A DNA stretch of 64,000 nucleotides. Origin: Brevibacterium renqingii. Lineage in GTDB: Bacteria; Actinomycetota; Actinomycetes; Actinomycetales; Brevibacteriaceae. The position numbers were made by a program, and so were the translations under genes. The notes beneath the pieces are model-generated. The model worked only from the letters and a program-made list of their open reading frames with translations. It made no database searches and was not told where the DNA came from. Below, piece by piece: positions 1 through 8,612 of this stretch (position 1 is its first letter; each line of letters begins with the position of its first letter). The stretch is from NCBI RefSeq assembly GCF_017808105.1, contig NZ_JADBHF010000017.1:1-64000 (forward strand), read 5' to 3'.

Positions 1-117
1 GGCTGGGGCGGCAGATCCCAGTGAAGACCAGCATCGACACGCCCTGCCCATACACACATTTTGGCCTATAACCCTCAAGGACTTCGTCCTCGACCCCACA
101 CGCCGTTATCAGAAGCA

Positions 118-154
118 ATGAAAAACACCCCGAACCATGGGTTCGGGGTGTTTC
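118..154 (-). terminator. Terminator of tRNA-Gly
   Basis: A 14-bp stem of the form AAACACCCCGAACC with a 3-nt loop is followed, on the minus strand, by a run of T. It lies just downstream of the minus-strand tRNA-Gly, so it reads as an intrinsic terminator. Bases 1-117 to its left hold no gene I can support. Confidence 0.8.
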
Positions 155-177
155 CGATGTACTGAGACATCACACGG

Positions 178-248
178 AGGGGATGACGGGAATCGAACCC
201 GCACCATCAGTTTGGAAGACTGAGGCTCTACCATTGAGCTACATCCCC
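178..248 (-). tRNA. tRNA-Gly(TCC)
   Basis: A 71-nt cloverleaf on the minus strand. The acceptor stem is GGGGATG/CATCCCC, and the anticodon loop CTTCCAA sits between TCAGT and ACTGA, giving anticodon TCC. The T arm carries GGTTCGATTCC. No CCA is encoded; the discriminator base is T. The 187 bases between this gene and tRNA-Pro contain no gene I can support. Confidence 0.96.
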
Positions 249-435
249 GTGGTGCGAGATCGACTATAGTCCAGACTTCCCGCCGCCGCCAAATCCGCCT
301 TTCATGAACTGCGTCACAGCGGAGTCGGCTCCAGCGCCCAGTCGCCCGGCCATTGTGAGGTGCATCGCATTGCCCCGCGAGGTCTGCTGCGGAGGTGCGA
401 CCGGCAACCCGGCTGTGGTTAGATAGATGCCGTCG

Positions 436-509
436 CGGGATGTGGCGCAGCTTGGTAGCGCATCTGTTTTGGGAACAGAGGGTCGCAGGTTCAAATCCTG
501 TCATCCCGA
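436..509 (+). tRNA. tRNA-Pro(TGG)
   Basis: A 74-nt cloverleaf. The acceptor stem is CGGGATG/CATCCCG, the anticodon loop TTTGGGA is closed by TCTGT/ACAGA (anticodon TGG), and the T loop is TTCAAAT. CCA is not encoded and the discriminator base is A. It is divergent from tRNA-Gly and followed at once by a terminator hairpin. Confidence 0.96.
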
Positions 510-513
510 CGAA

Positions 514-550
514 CAACAGCCGCTCGGACCTGCTGGTCCGAGCGGCTGTT
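514..550 (+). terminator. Terminator of tRNA-Pro
   Basis: A perfect inverted repeat with 16-bp arms (AACAGCCGCTCGGACC) and a 5-nt loop, starting five bases after the tRNA. The short T run on the plus strand fits a tRNA-Pro terminator. The convergent dehydrogenase gene ends at 632 and may share it. Confidence 0.75.
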
Positions 551-631
551 TGTCTCCGTCTCACCCGGCATCCGCCTGCACACGGGCTCGGCGCTCTCTG
601 AAATCGGGCGACCCCAGGCACCTCGCCGGCT

Positions 632-1744
632 TCAGGCCTCGAAGTCGATGATCTGGCGCACGACCGCGCCGTCGGCAAGCGCGTCGAAGGCGGAGTTGAG
701 ATCGGTCAGTCCGATGGTGTCGGAGATGAGCTCGTCAACCGGCAGCTTTCCGGCCCGCCACAGGTCGGCGTAGACGGGGATGTCTCGGCTGGGCACGGCC
801 GAGCCGAGATAGGAACCGATGACCGTGCGCGCCTCTGCCGTCAGCGTCACCGGCGTGATATGTGACTGAGCGTCCGGAGCGGGCAGCCCCACGGTCACGG
901 TCGTGCCTCCCACTGCCGTCGCTTCGAAAGCGGTCTCGAAGGCACGAGCATGTCCGACGCATTCGATGACGACGGGTGCCCTGCGGTCCCCGAGCTGCTC
1001 GGGCGTGAACACCTCCGCAGCACCGAGCTCCTTCGCCCGAACGAGCTTGTCCGGGTTCGCATCGACGCCGATGACACCGGCTGTCTCGATCGACAGCGCT
1101 GTGATGAGCGCGGCCATGCCGACCCCGCCGAGGCCGACGATCATCACTTCGTCGCCGGCGCCGGGGCGGCCTGCGTTGAGCACCGCTCCCCCGCCGGTGA
1201 GCACAGCACAGCCGAGCACTGCGGCGATCGGAGCGGGAACATCGTCGTCGACGGGTACGACTGAGGCGCGGTTGAGCACTGCGTGCGTGGCGAACACGGA
1301 CGCGCCGAGGTGGTGGAGCACCTCGGCACCGGAACCGTCGTGCAGCCGGACCTTGTGACCGTCGAATGGCAGAGTCCCGGCCCCGTTCGTCGCGCTGCCG
1401 GGAGTGCACGGCAGTTTGCCGTCGGTGCGGCAGTTCGCACATATGCCGCATCGCGGCAGGAACACCGTGACGACCTGCTGGCCGATCTCGAGGTCGTCGA
1501 CGCCCTCCCCGAGCTTCTCGACGACACCTGCGCCCTCATGCCCGAGAAGCATCGGCACGGGTCTGGGCCTGTTGCCGTCGACGACGGAGAGGTCCGAATG
1601 GCAGACTCCGGCGGCCCGCATGCGGATGAGGACTTCGCCGGGTCCCGGATCGTCGAGCTCAAGCTCTTCGAACGTCATCGGCTGCGTCTGCGCGAACGGC
1701 CTGGGTCGCTCCAGCTCACGCAGCACCGCGCCCTGGATCTTCAC
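632..1744 (-). CDS. Zinc-dependent alcohol dehydrogenase
   Basis: Medium-chain dehydrogenase/reductase of 370 aa, predicted to interconvert alcohols and aldehydes or ketones with NAD(P). The N-terminal GroES-like domain shows CHSD (catalytic zinc Cys) and GHEGAGVV, then a structural-zinc cluster CGICANC plus a further Cys eight residues on. The Rossmann half has GLGGVG. The start is a GTG at 1744 behind GAGAGGGAGG; the open frame runs further upstream only as a shadow of rpiB. It follows rpiB with a 13-bp gap and is probably cotranscribed. The substrate cannot be read from sequence. The cluster and length resemble class III-like or mycobacterial aryl-alcohol types. Confidence 0.88.
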   Translation of the reverse strand: MKIQGAVLRELERPRPFAQTQPMTFEELELDDPGPGEVLIRMRAAGVCHSDLSVVDGNRPRPVPMLLGHEGAGVVEKLGEGVDDLEIGQQVVTVFLPRCGICANCRTDGKLPCTPGSATNGAGTLPFDGHKVRLHDGSGAEVLHHLGASVFATHAVLNRASVVPVDDDVPAPIAAVLGCAVLTGGGAVLNAGRPGAGDEVMIVGLGGVGMAALITALSIETAGVIGVDANPDKLVRAKELGAAEVFTPEQLGDRRAPVVIECVGHARAFETAFEATAVGGTTVTVGLPAPDAQSHITPVTLTAEARTVIGSYLGSAVPSRDIPVYADLWRAGKLPVDELISDTIGLTDLNSAFDALADGAVVRQIIDFEA

Positions 1745-1757
1745 AGCGCCCTCCCTC

Positions 1758-2231
1758 TCACAGGGCCGCTGGGCCCTGCTCCTCGTAGTCGGCCATGATG
1801 GCGATCCGACGTGCGTGGCGCTCGTCGCCCGAGAAGGGTTCGGCCAGGAAGGCGTCGACGATGGCGAGCGCCTCGTCCTCGGGATGCTGCCGAGCGCCGA
1901 CTGCGACGATCTGAGCATCATTGTGCTGCCGTGCGAGCTTCGCGATCTCCGGGTTCCACGCCAGAGCGGTGCGTGCTCCGCTGACCAGGTTCGCCGCCAT
2001 CTGCTCGCCGTTTCCGGACCCGCCGATGACGACTCCGAGCGCCTCGACGCCGGCGGCCCGGTCCTCGACCACAGCCTGAGCCGCGGCGATGCAGAACGCC
2101 GGGTAGTCATCGAGTGCGTCGTATTCGAGCGCGCCGTGGTCGACGACCTCGTGCCCCGCCTCGGCGAGGTGGCCCTTGAGGACTTCCTTGAAATCGAATC
2201 CGGCGTGGTCGGTGCCGAGGTGAACCTTCAT
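1758..2231 (-). CDS. rpiB: Ribose-5-phosphate isomerase B
   Basis: Protein of 157 aa interconverting ribose 5-phosphate and ribulose 5-phosphate in the pentose phosphate pathway. N-terminal GTDHAGFDFK is the RpiB phosphate-binding signature. The active-site loop reads GGSGNGEQ: the Cys used by E. coli-type enzymes is absent and a Glu follows, as in the actinobacterial subtype where Glu is the proposed base. The later ARQHNDAQ region is typical. The ATG at 2231 is preceded by a modest GAAAGG. In mycobacteria rpiB also neighbours an Rv2466c-type gene and pepN. Confidence 0.93.
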   Translation of the reverse strand: MKVHLGTDHAGFDFKEVLKGHLAEAGHEVVDHGALEYDALDDYPAFCIAAAQAVVEDRAAGVEALGVVIGGSGNGEQMAANLVSGARTALAWNPEIAKLARQHNDAQIVAVGARQHPEDEALAIVDAFLAEPFSGDERHARRIAIMADYEEQGPAAL

Positions 2232-2296
2232 ATGTCTGCCTTTCGGTGATCGCTGCGGATCTGTGTGTGCTGGTGAGGAGGGGCGATCGGGCCGCT

Positions 2297-2902
2297 TCAG
2301 TCGAAGTTCGGTCCCTGGTCGCGGGTGCGTTTGAGCTCGAAGAACCCTGGTGTCGAGGCGACTGCGAGGACTCCGTCGAAGAGTCGGCCGGCGTCCTCGC
2401 CCTTCGGTGCCGGAGTCACGACCGGTCCGAAGAAGGCGGTGCCCGCCACGCGGCAGATCGGGGTGCCGACATCATCGCCGACGAGAGCCAGCGCTTCGTC
2501 GTGGGAGGCCTGGAGAGCGGCGTCATAGTCGTCGGTCTCCCCGTACTTCTTGAGATCGGCGGGAAGACCCACCTCGGCGAGGGCGTCGGTGACCGCCTTG
2601 TCGAAGTCCTTCTCGCCGCCCGGGTGGATGCGGGTGCCGATTGCGGTGTAGAGGGGCTCGGCCACCTCTTCGCCGTGCAGGGAGATCGCGGCTGTGACGA
2701 TGCGCATCGGGGCAAGCGCCCGGTTCATCAGTGCCCGGTAGTCCTCGTCGATGTCCTTGTCGCGGTTGAGGAAGTTGAGGCTCATGGGGCGGAACCTCAC
2801 CTCGACATCACGCACCTCGGCCACTTCGAGGCCCCAGCGGGAGGTCATCCAGGCCCACGGGCAGGCCGTATCGAACCACAGTTCGAGTGTTTCCTTGCTC
2901 AC
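2297..2902 (-). CDS. DsbA-fold oxidoreductase, Rv2466c-like, CPWA motif
   Basis: Thioredoxin/DsbA-fold protein of 201 aa that aligns by eye over its length with the mycothiol-dependent reductase Rv2466c: FWFD-like start, TSRW, VDVGTP-like cis-Pro region, FFGP, and the C-terminal FELKRTR-x-F-D. The redox motif here is C14-P-W-A17, so the resolving cysteine of CPWC is missing. A one-cysteine mechanism with mycothiol is possible (inference). The start is a GTG at 2902 with a near-perfect AAGGAGG upstream. It lies before rpiB in the same direction and is divergent from pepN across a 193-bp gap. Confidence 0.88.
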   Translation of the reverse strand: MSKETLELWFDTACPWAWMTSRWGLEVAEVRDVEVRFRPMSLNFLNRDKDIDEDYRALMNRALAPMRIVTAAISLHGEEVAEPLYTAIGTRIHPGGEKDFDKAVTDALAEVGLPADLKKYGETDDYDAALQASHDEALALVGDDVGTPICRVAGTAFFGPVVTPAPKGEDAGRLFDGVLAVASTPGFFELKRTRDQGPNFD

Positions 2903-3095
2903 TGTCTCTCCTCCTTCTTTCGATCGCGGGGAACCTCGGGGGCGCCCGCCTCTTCGGTGCTCAATCTATCAAGGCGAGCCGAGAGCGGGGAAAGCGATCG
3001 AATCTCGGTCGTCAGGGGAAATGCCGCCGGGCGAACGTCCGTCCATGAAAGAATGACGGAGTACACCCGGTTCCCGAAGCGAAGGTCACCTCACT

Positions 3096-5741
3096 GTGCC
3101 GCAACACAACCTCACCCGCGACGAAGCACGCGAACGTTCCGCACTCGTGGACGTCTCGAGCTACGAGCACACCCTGATCCTCACAGGAGTTGGTGAGAGT
3201 TTCCGCGTGCGCTCACGCATCCGCTTCACTGCAGCACCGGAGTCGTCGACATTCATCGACGCCATCACCGCCAGTGTCGAACGCGTCCGGCTCAACGGCC
3301 TCGACCTCGACCTCGCCGAGGTGGTCGGCCCTGCCCGCATCGCCCTCCCGGGGTTGACCGCCGAGAACGAACTCATCGTCGACGCCCATTTCCATTACAT
3401 GAACACCGGCGAAGGTCTGCACCGCTTCGTCGATCCCATCGACGACGAGATCTACCTGTACTCGCAGTTCGAGGTCCCGGATGCCCGACGCGTCTTCCCC
3501 GTCTTCGAACAGCCCGACATCAAAGCCCCGTTCTCCTTCACCGTCGTCGCTCCGGACAAGTGGACCGTCGTCTCGAACTCTCCCACCCCGACACCGGGAA
3601 GCCCGGCGGAGACATTCACCGAGCTCGGTGAGACGCCGCTGCCGTCGATGGCGGTGTGGCAGTTCGCTCCCACGACGCCGATCTCGTCCTATATCACCGC
3701 GATCATCGCCGGGCCCTACCGTTCCGTCCATTCGGAGCTGACTTCGTCCGACGGATCCCTCGTTCCATTGGGCCTCTACTGCCGCTCCTCGCTGTTCGAA
3801 CACCTCGATGCCGAGAATCTGTTCGGCGTCACGAAGGCCGGATTCGAGTTCTTCGAGCGCGAGTTCGGCGTGTCCTACCCGTTCGAGAAGTACGATCAGC
3901 TCTTCGTGCCCGAGTTCAACGCCGGCGCGATGGAGAATGCCGGGGCTGTGACGATCCTCGAGAACTACGTGTTCCGTTCCCGTCCGACCGAGGCCCTGGT
4001 CGAACGTCGGACCGTGACCGTCCTCCACGAGCTCGCACACATGTGGTTCGGCGATCTCGTGACCATGCGCTGGTGGAACGATCTGTGGCTCAACGAGTCC
4101 TTCGCCGAATTCATGTCGACTCTGGCCACCGCCGAGGCAACGGACTTCGCCGAGGCCTGGACGACCTTCGCCACGATCGAGAAGTCCTGGGCCTACCGAC
4201 AGGACCAGCTGCCGAGCACTCACCCGATCGTCGCTCCGATCGAGGATCTCGCCGACGTCGAGGTCAACTTCGACGGAATCACGTACGCCAAGGGTGCCTC
4301 CGTGCTCAAACAGCTGGTGGCGTGGGTCGGGCGAGAACAGTTCTTCACCGGGCTCAAGCGCTACTTCGACAAACACGCCTGGTCGAACACCGAACTCGCC
4401 GATCTCCTCGACGAGCTCGAGGCCACTTCGGGTCGGGATCTCACCAGCTGGTCGCGGCTGTGGCTCGAGGAGTCCGGGGTCAACCTCATCGAGGCCGCGG
4501 TCGAGACCGGAGACGACGGTGCGATCTCGTCTCTGCGCGTCGACCAGCTTCCGTGGTCGCTCGAAGGGCAGCCCACGCCGTCGCTGCGACCCCATCGGTT
4601 GGCCATCGGCTTCTACTCGGACGGCGGAGACGGGCGTCTGGCGCTCACCCACTCGTTCCCACTCGACCTCGACGGCGAATCCGTCGAGGTCGAGGAGGCG
4701 CGAGGACTGCCCCGTCCGGATGTCATCATCGTCAACGATGCCGACCTCAGCTACACGAAGGTCCGCTTCGACGAAGCGAGCATGGGCACCGCCGCGCGGA
4801 GGCTGAGCGACTTCGACGACTCTCTCACCCAGCTGCTCGTCCTCGCCACGCTGTGGGACGAAGTCCGCGACGGTGAGCGTCCCGTCCAGGACTACATCGA
4901 CACGGTCATGACCCATCTGGGCGCGATCACGCATTCCTCGGGGCTGCTCACGCAGATGCGTCAGCTCGACTCGGCGGTCTCGGCATACCTGCCGCCGCAG
5001 CAGCGCGAGACCATGCATGCCCGGTTGGCGGACCGCTTCCTCGAGCTGCTCGCCACGGTGCCCGAGGGCAGTGATCAGGCGTTCCAGTTCGTGCGCGGGT
5101 TCATCAAGCACGCGAGCACCGAGGAGCAGCTGGACCGATTGTCGTCCTGGCTGACTCCGGAGACCGGGTCCGTCTTCGGAATCACCCTGGACACGGACCT
5201 CACCTGGGAGATCCTCATCGGGCTCTGCGCCCACGACGCTGTCGAGGACGCGGCAGTCGCCGAGATGAGCCGCCGCGATCCCAGCGCCACAGGTGTCCGC
5301 CAGGCCGCCACCGCTCGCGCGTCCCGTCCCACCACGGCGGCGAAGTCGTGGACCTTCACTCGCCTCGTCGATGACGCGGGCCTGCCGAACTCCGAACTCG
5401 GAGCGCTGGCGCTGGGCTTCGGCGCGGGACTGCAGAGGCCGTCCGGCGAGATCATCGCCTCCGACGCGCCGCTGCGGCCTTTCTCCGAGGAGTACTTCGC
5501 TCGCGTGGCCGGCTGGTGGGAGACCCGGACCCTGGAGATGGCGCAGACGATGACTATGCGCCTGTACCCGCCTGTGAGTGAAGGCACGGTCGAGGCCACC
5601 CGCCAGTGGCTCACCGATCACCCTGCCGCGCCGAAGGGTCTGCTCCGCCTCATGCGGGAGAACCTCGCCGATGCCGAACGAGCGCTGCGGGTTCAGCGTG
5701 TGTCCAGCGCTTCCAATGGATCATTGAATATCGACAGCTAG
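3096..5741 (+). CDS. pepN: Aminopeptidase N (M1 metallopeptidase)
   Basis: Cytosolic zinc aminopeptidase of 881 aa that removes N-terminal residues from peptides. The GAMEN substrate-anchor motif is near residues 276-280. The zinc site H311-E-L-A-H315 is followed 18 residues later by E334 inside WLNESFAE, the canonical HEXXH-X18-E. The C-terminal half is the helical ERAP1-like domain usual in actinobacterial PepN. The GTG at 3096 follows GAAGCGAAGG; no better start lies upstream. The divergent 193-bp gap to the DsbA-like gene should hold both promoters. An 802-codon antisense frame is a GC-bias shadow. Confidence 0.96.
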   Translation: MPQHNLTRDEARERSALVDVSSYEHTLILTGVGESFRVRSRIRFTAAPESSTFIDAITASVERVRLNGLDLDLAEVVGPARIALPGLTAENELIVDAHFHYMNTGEGLHRFVDPIDDEIYLYSQFEVPDARRVFPVFEQPDIKAPFSFTVVAPDKWTVVSNSPTPTPGSPAETFTELGETPLPSMAVWQFAPTTPISSYITAIIAGPYRSVHSELTSSDGSLVPLGLYCRSSLFEHLDAENLFGVTKAGFEFFEREFGVSYPFEKYDQLFVPEFNAGAMENAGAVTILENYVFRSRPTEALVERRTVTVLHELAHMWFGDLVTMRWWNDLWLNESFAEFMSTLATAEATDFAEAWTTFATIEKSWAYRQDQLPSTHPIVAPIEDLADVEVNFDGITYAKGASVLKQLVAWVGREQFFTGLKRYFDKHAWSNTELADLLDELEATSGRDLTSWSRLWLEESGVNLIEAAVETGDDGAISSLRVDQLPWSLEGQPTPSLRPHRLAIGFYSDGGDGRLALTHSFPLDLDGESVEVEEARGLPRPDVIIVNDADLSYTKVRFDEASMGTAARRLSDFDDSLTQLLVLATLWDEVRDGERPVQDYIDTVMTHLGAITHSSGLLTQMRQLDSAVSAYLPPQQRETMHARLADRFLELLATVPEGSDQAFQFVRGFIKHASTEEQLDRLSSWLTPETGSVFGITLDTDLTWEILIGLCAHDAVEDAAVAEMSRRDPSATGVRQAATARASRPTTAAKSWTFTRLVDDAGLPNSELGALALGFGAGLQRPSGEIIASDAPLRPFSEEYFARVAGWWETRTLEMAQTMTMRLYPPVSEGTVEATRQWLTDHPAAPKGLLRLMRENLADAERALRVQRVSSASNGSLNIDS

Positions 5742-5753
5742 TCTCGAGACATC

Positions 5754-6899
5754 ATGACTTCTGACGCAATGGAAAACACTGTCCAAGCCGCGAACGACTT
5801 CGATTGGTCCTTCCTCCTCGGCAGTCCCCTGAGGATCACCGTCATCATCATCGGGGCGATGGTCGTCAATCTCATCGTCCGTCTCTTCATTCGCCGTTTC
5901 ACCGCAGCGGTGGCCAAGGGCACGGTCGGCAGTGAGAAGGCCGAGGCGGCCGGGTTCGCGAAGTTCTCCTCCACCGCGCTGGAGGCGCAGAGGACGGGCA
6001 TCGATCAGCAGACGATCAAGGAACGGCGTGCCCAGCGGGCGCGGACCGTCGGGCGGATGCTGTCGTCGGTGACGACGATCCTCATCAGCGTGATCGCCGC
6101 GCTCATGGTCCTCGATGCCCTCAACTTCAACATCGCGCCGATCCTGGCCTCGGCAGGCATCGCCGGTGTGGCCATCGCCTTCGGTGCCCAGGAGCTCGTC
6201 CGCGATTACCTCTCGGGATTCTTCATCGTCATCGAGGACCAGTACGGCATCGGTGACACCGTCGACCTCGGCGAGGCCGTCGGAGAGGTCGAGGACGTCG
6301 GTCTACGCCGCACTCAGGTCCGGGACCTCACGGGCACCCTGTGGCATGTGCGCAATGGTGAGATCCTGCGCGTGGGCAACCTCTCACAGGGTTGGGCGCG
6401 CGCCGTCCTCGACATCCCCATCGACTACGCGACCTCGATGGACGACTACCGTGAGATGACCGAGGCCGTCACCCACTCGCTCCGGAAGGACCCCGAGCTC
6501 TCCCGTGCGATGATCGAGAACCCGGAGATCGCCGGTGTCCAATCTCTGTCGGGCTCCCACCGCGTCATCCGCACCATGGTCAAGACGAAGCCGAACCTGC
6601 AGTGGATGGTCGAGAGGGCCTTCCGGGCCGAACTCATGACGGAGATGGCCAAGCGCGGTGCGCAGATCGGCATGGTCCAGGAGACGGTCCTGCGTACGCT
6701 GCCCAGCGGTGACGGATCCTCCGACGCCGCGAAGGAAGAGACCGACGCCCTCGCCCCCGTGCGGCAGAAGCGTACGGCTTCCGCCACGAATTCCCGGAAT
6801 GACCCGGCGCCCTCGCGCCTGCCCAGCGACCAGGAGATCCGCACCACTGCCCAGCAGGACTCCCCGAGCGAAGGATCGAACGATGACGCAGACGAGTAA
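5754..6899 (+). CDS. MscS-family mechanosensitive channel
   Basis: Integral membrane protein of 381 aa, predicted to release solutes under hypo-osmotic stress. Hydrophobic segments fall at about 26-46, 99-120 and 125-145. The pore-lining and beta-domain signature AFGAQELVRDYLSGFF is present and is followed by EDQYGIGD. The last 75 residues are polar and low in complexity. It starts 12 bp after pepN, so cotranscription is likely. Its 3' end overlaps glbO by 17 bp. It could also be described as a small-conductance channel of YnaI or MscS type; conductance cannot be judged. Confidence 0.92.
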   Translation: MTSDAMENTVQAANDFDWSFLLGSPLRITVIIIGAMVVNLIVRLFIRRFTAAVAKGTVGSEKAEAAGFAKFSSTALEAQRTGIDQQTIKERRAQRARTVGRMLSSVTTILISVIAALMVLDALNFNIAPILASAGIAGVAIAFGAQELVRDYLSGFFIVIEDQYGIGDTVDLGEAVGEVEDVGLRRTQVRDLTGTLWHVRNGEILRVGNLSQGWARAVLDIPIDYATSMDDYREMTEAVTHSLRKDPELSRAMIENPEIAGVQSLSGSHRVIRTMVKTKPNLQWMVERAFRAELMTEMAKRGAQIGMVQETVLRTLPSGDGSSDAAKEETDALAPVRQKRTASATNSRNDPAPSRLPSDQEIRTTAQQDSPSEGSNDDADE

Positions 6900-7287
6900 C
6901 GATTCGGTCTTCGAGGCCGTAGGTGGTCACGAGACCTTCACCCGCCTCGTCGATGTGTTCTACGACCACGTCGACGAGGACGCTCAGCTCATCGCCATGT
7001 ACCCCGACGGACACGAACTCACCGGCGCCAAGCATCGTCTGCAGACCTTCCTCGAACAGTACTTCGGCGGTCCGTCGACGTATCAGGAGGAACGAGGCCA
7101 TCCCCGGCTGCGGATGCGGCATTTCGACTACTCGATCGACTTCGATGCCCGAGACCGGTGGCTGCGGTGCATGCGTGCGGCGCTCGACGATGTGAGCCTG
7201 CCTCCGCTCTACGACGAGATGTTCTGGGACTACTTCCAGCGCGCCGCGACTGCGATGGTCAACACGGCCAATCCGAACATCCGCTGA
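6883..7287 (+). CDS. glbO: Group II truncated hemoglobin (trHbO)
   Basis: Haem protein of 134 aa that binds O2 or NO-related ligands. Visible group II features are FYDHV (Tyr B10 region), MYPDG (Tyr in the CD region), HPRLRMRH with the proximal His, and RWLRCM with Trp G8. The ATG at 6883 lies inside the end of the mscS gene (17-bp overlap), preceded by GCGAAGGATCGAACG, so translation is probably coupled. The upstream open frame is only an mscS shadow. The position downstream of pepN matches the mycobacterial order. Confidence 0.93.
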   Translation: MTQTSNDSVFEAVGGHETFTRLVDVFYDHVDEDAQLIAMYPDGHELTGAKHRLQTFLEQYFGGPSTYQEERGHPRLRMRHFDYSIDFDARDRWLRCMRAALDDVSLPPLYDEMFWDYFQRAATAMVNTANPNIR

Positions 7288-7310
7288 AACTCAGCAGCGC
7301 CTTCCGCGGC

Positions 7311-7979
7311 TCACCCGCGAGTGCGGGTGAGCAGGTGGCCGCCCGGGGTGACGAGGCGCAGCCAACCCGCAGATTCCATCACGCTCAGCTCCGCATCATC
7401 GTCTCGCCCCCTGGCGGGGATGAAACGCAGCGCCGTGGCGGCGAACGCCAGTCCCCCGGGCAGCCGGGTGCCGTGCGATCCCGTCATCTCACGCGACCAG
7501 ACACGAGACCGCAGGGCCTTGACGGCGTGCGCTCCCGACCCTTCCGGTGCCCCGTTGCTGATCTCTTCGACACCGGTCGCCGCGGTCGAGTGCAGGTGAC
7601 CGACAGAGATCGTATCGCGGGCGTCCCAGCCTCCCCGAGGTGGAGCGATCCCGGTCCACGACACGAGCACCGAGTTCGGAGGAACCGGCAGCGAGGTGCC
7701 GTTCTCCTCCCGCGCGAAGCGGTCGAGGAGGTTAGACAGCGGCACCACCTCATCGAAGCCGTCGAGTCCGGATCCGCGAAGCCGCAGCATCCTCATCCCC
7801 AGCACCAAGGGCGTCGAGTCGCCGATCCCGTGCGGGTAGAGAGGGGCCACGGACGCGACGAGAATGTCGGAGATCACCTGCAGCCGCATCGCGCCGTCGG
7901 CATCGGCGCGCTGGGCAAGCGAGGTGAACGCGGCGAGGTCGGCCATCGCCAACGAGTCGGAGATTTCGAGCACTGTCAT
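7311..7979 (-). CDS. Conserved hypothetical protein (Rv2474c position)
   Basis: Protein of 222 aa with no motif I recognise. It has no signal peptide or membrane segment, an Asp/Ala-rich helical start, and a central SVLVSWTGI-like strand. Its ATG overlaps the stop of the upstream thioesterase gene by 4 bp (ATGA), so the two are translationally coupled. By gene order it occupies the place of the mycobacterial hypothetical next to the Rv2475c thioesterase; that equivalence is inferred from synteny and size only. Confidence 0.75.
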   Translation of the reverse strand: MTVLEISDSLAMADLAAFTSLAQRADADGAMRLQVISDILVASVAPLYPHGIGDSTPLVLGMRMLRLRGSGLDGFDEVVPLSNLLDRFAREENGTSLPVPPNSVLVSWTGIAPPRGGWDARDTISVGHLHSTAATGVEEISNGAPEGSGAHAVKALRSRVWSREMTGSHGTRLPGGLAFAATALRFIPARGRDDDAELSVMESAGWLRLVTPGGHLLTRTRG

Positions 7980-8518
7980 CGTCGGCTGCTCCGCAGCGGT
8001 ACGGATGGGCGGAGAACGGATTCCATGGCATCGATCTCCGATTCGCTCAGGCGCCGCGGGCGCCCGCTCGCTCTGTCGATGAAGACGATGACGGTCTCGG
8101 CGACAGTATAGGCCCGGGAGCCGTCCGGTTCGCAGATGACGTATCCGACCGTCACCGAGGCGGGTTTGACCTCGCTGACGATCAGATCGACGGCGATGGG
8201 GCCGGTGCGATAGGGAATCGGTGCACGGTATTCGATCGAGTGGGAGGCCACGAGCAGCTCGGTCGTCGCCGAGGCCGCGGCGAAGACCGCGGGGATCTCC
8301 GCTCCGCTGATGGGCTCAGCGATGCCGTAGAGACCGGGCGTGGTCGGAGCGTCGGAACTGTGGGTCGGTGATCCGAGTGCCCTCACACGTGCCTCTTCGA
8401 GCAGCCTCAGCTGGGTGACATTGTTGACGTGCCCGTAGGCGTCCATGTCACCCCATCTCAGTTCCAGCAGTACACGGGTGAAGTCGTCGAGAAGAGGATC
8501 GGTGGCGCCTGAGTGCAT
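7976..8518 (-). CDS. Acyl-CoA thioesterase, hotdog fold (4HBT-like)
   Basis: Protein of 180 aa with the hotdog thioesterase signature RWGDMDAYGHVNN (catalytic Asp and His/Asn region) near residues 20-33, followed by LLEEARVRAL. It is predicted to hydrolyse acyl-CoA thioesters. The likely start is the ATG at 8518 preceded closely by GGGAG; a slightly later start cannot be excluded. It ends in a 4-bp overlap with the hypothetical gene. Together with that gene it matches the mycobacterial Rv2475c-Rv2474c pair. Confidence 0.85.
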   Translation of the reverse strand: MHSGATDPLLDDFTRVLLELRWGDMDAYGHVNNVTQLRLLEEARVRALGSPTHSSDAPTTPGLYGIAEPISGAEIPAVFAAASATTELLVASHSIEYRAPIPYRTGPIAVDLIVSEVKPASVTVGYVICEPDGSRAYTVAETVIVFIDRASGRPRRLSESEIDAMESVLRPSVPLRSSRR

Positions 8519-8612
8519 GCTCCCATCATGCCACCTTCCTCTCTGTGGTGCGGCACGCGATAGGATCGTGACTCGTACGCGCCATTGGCACTGTCGTCCG
8601 AGGGAGAAACCC

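Noticed and set aside
109-678. Open frames covering the two tRNAs
   Set aside because: They run through two clear tRNA genes and terminators and encode arginine/serine-rich nonsense.
2903-3095. Possible SigR-type promoter before the Rv2466c-like gene
   Set aside because: Mycobacterial Rv2466c is under SigH, so I looked for GGAAT-N18/19-GTT on the minus strand here; only partial matches were found (GGGAAC or GGGAAA on the wrong strand or with the wrong partner).
3213-5621. 802-codon open frame antisense to pepN
   Set aside because: It exactly mirrors a conserved M1 peptidase gene; its Gly/Arg/Val/Asp-rich translation is a codon-bias shadow with no family resemblance.
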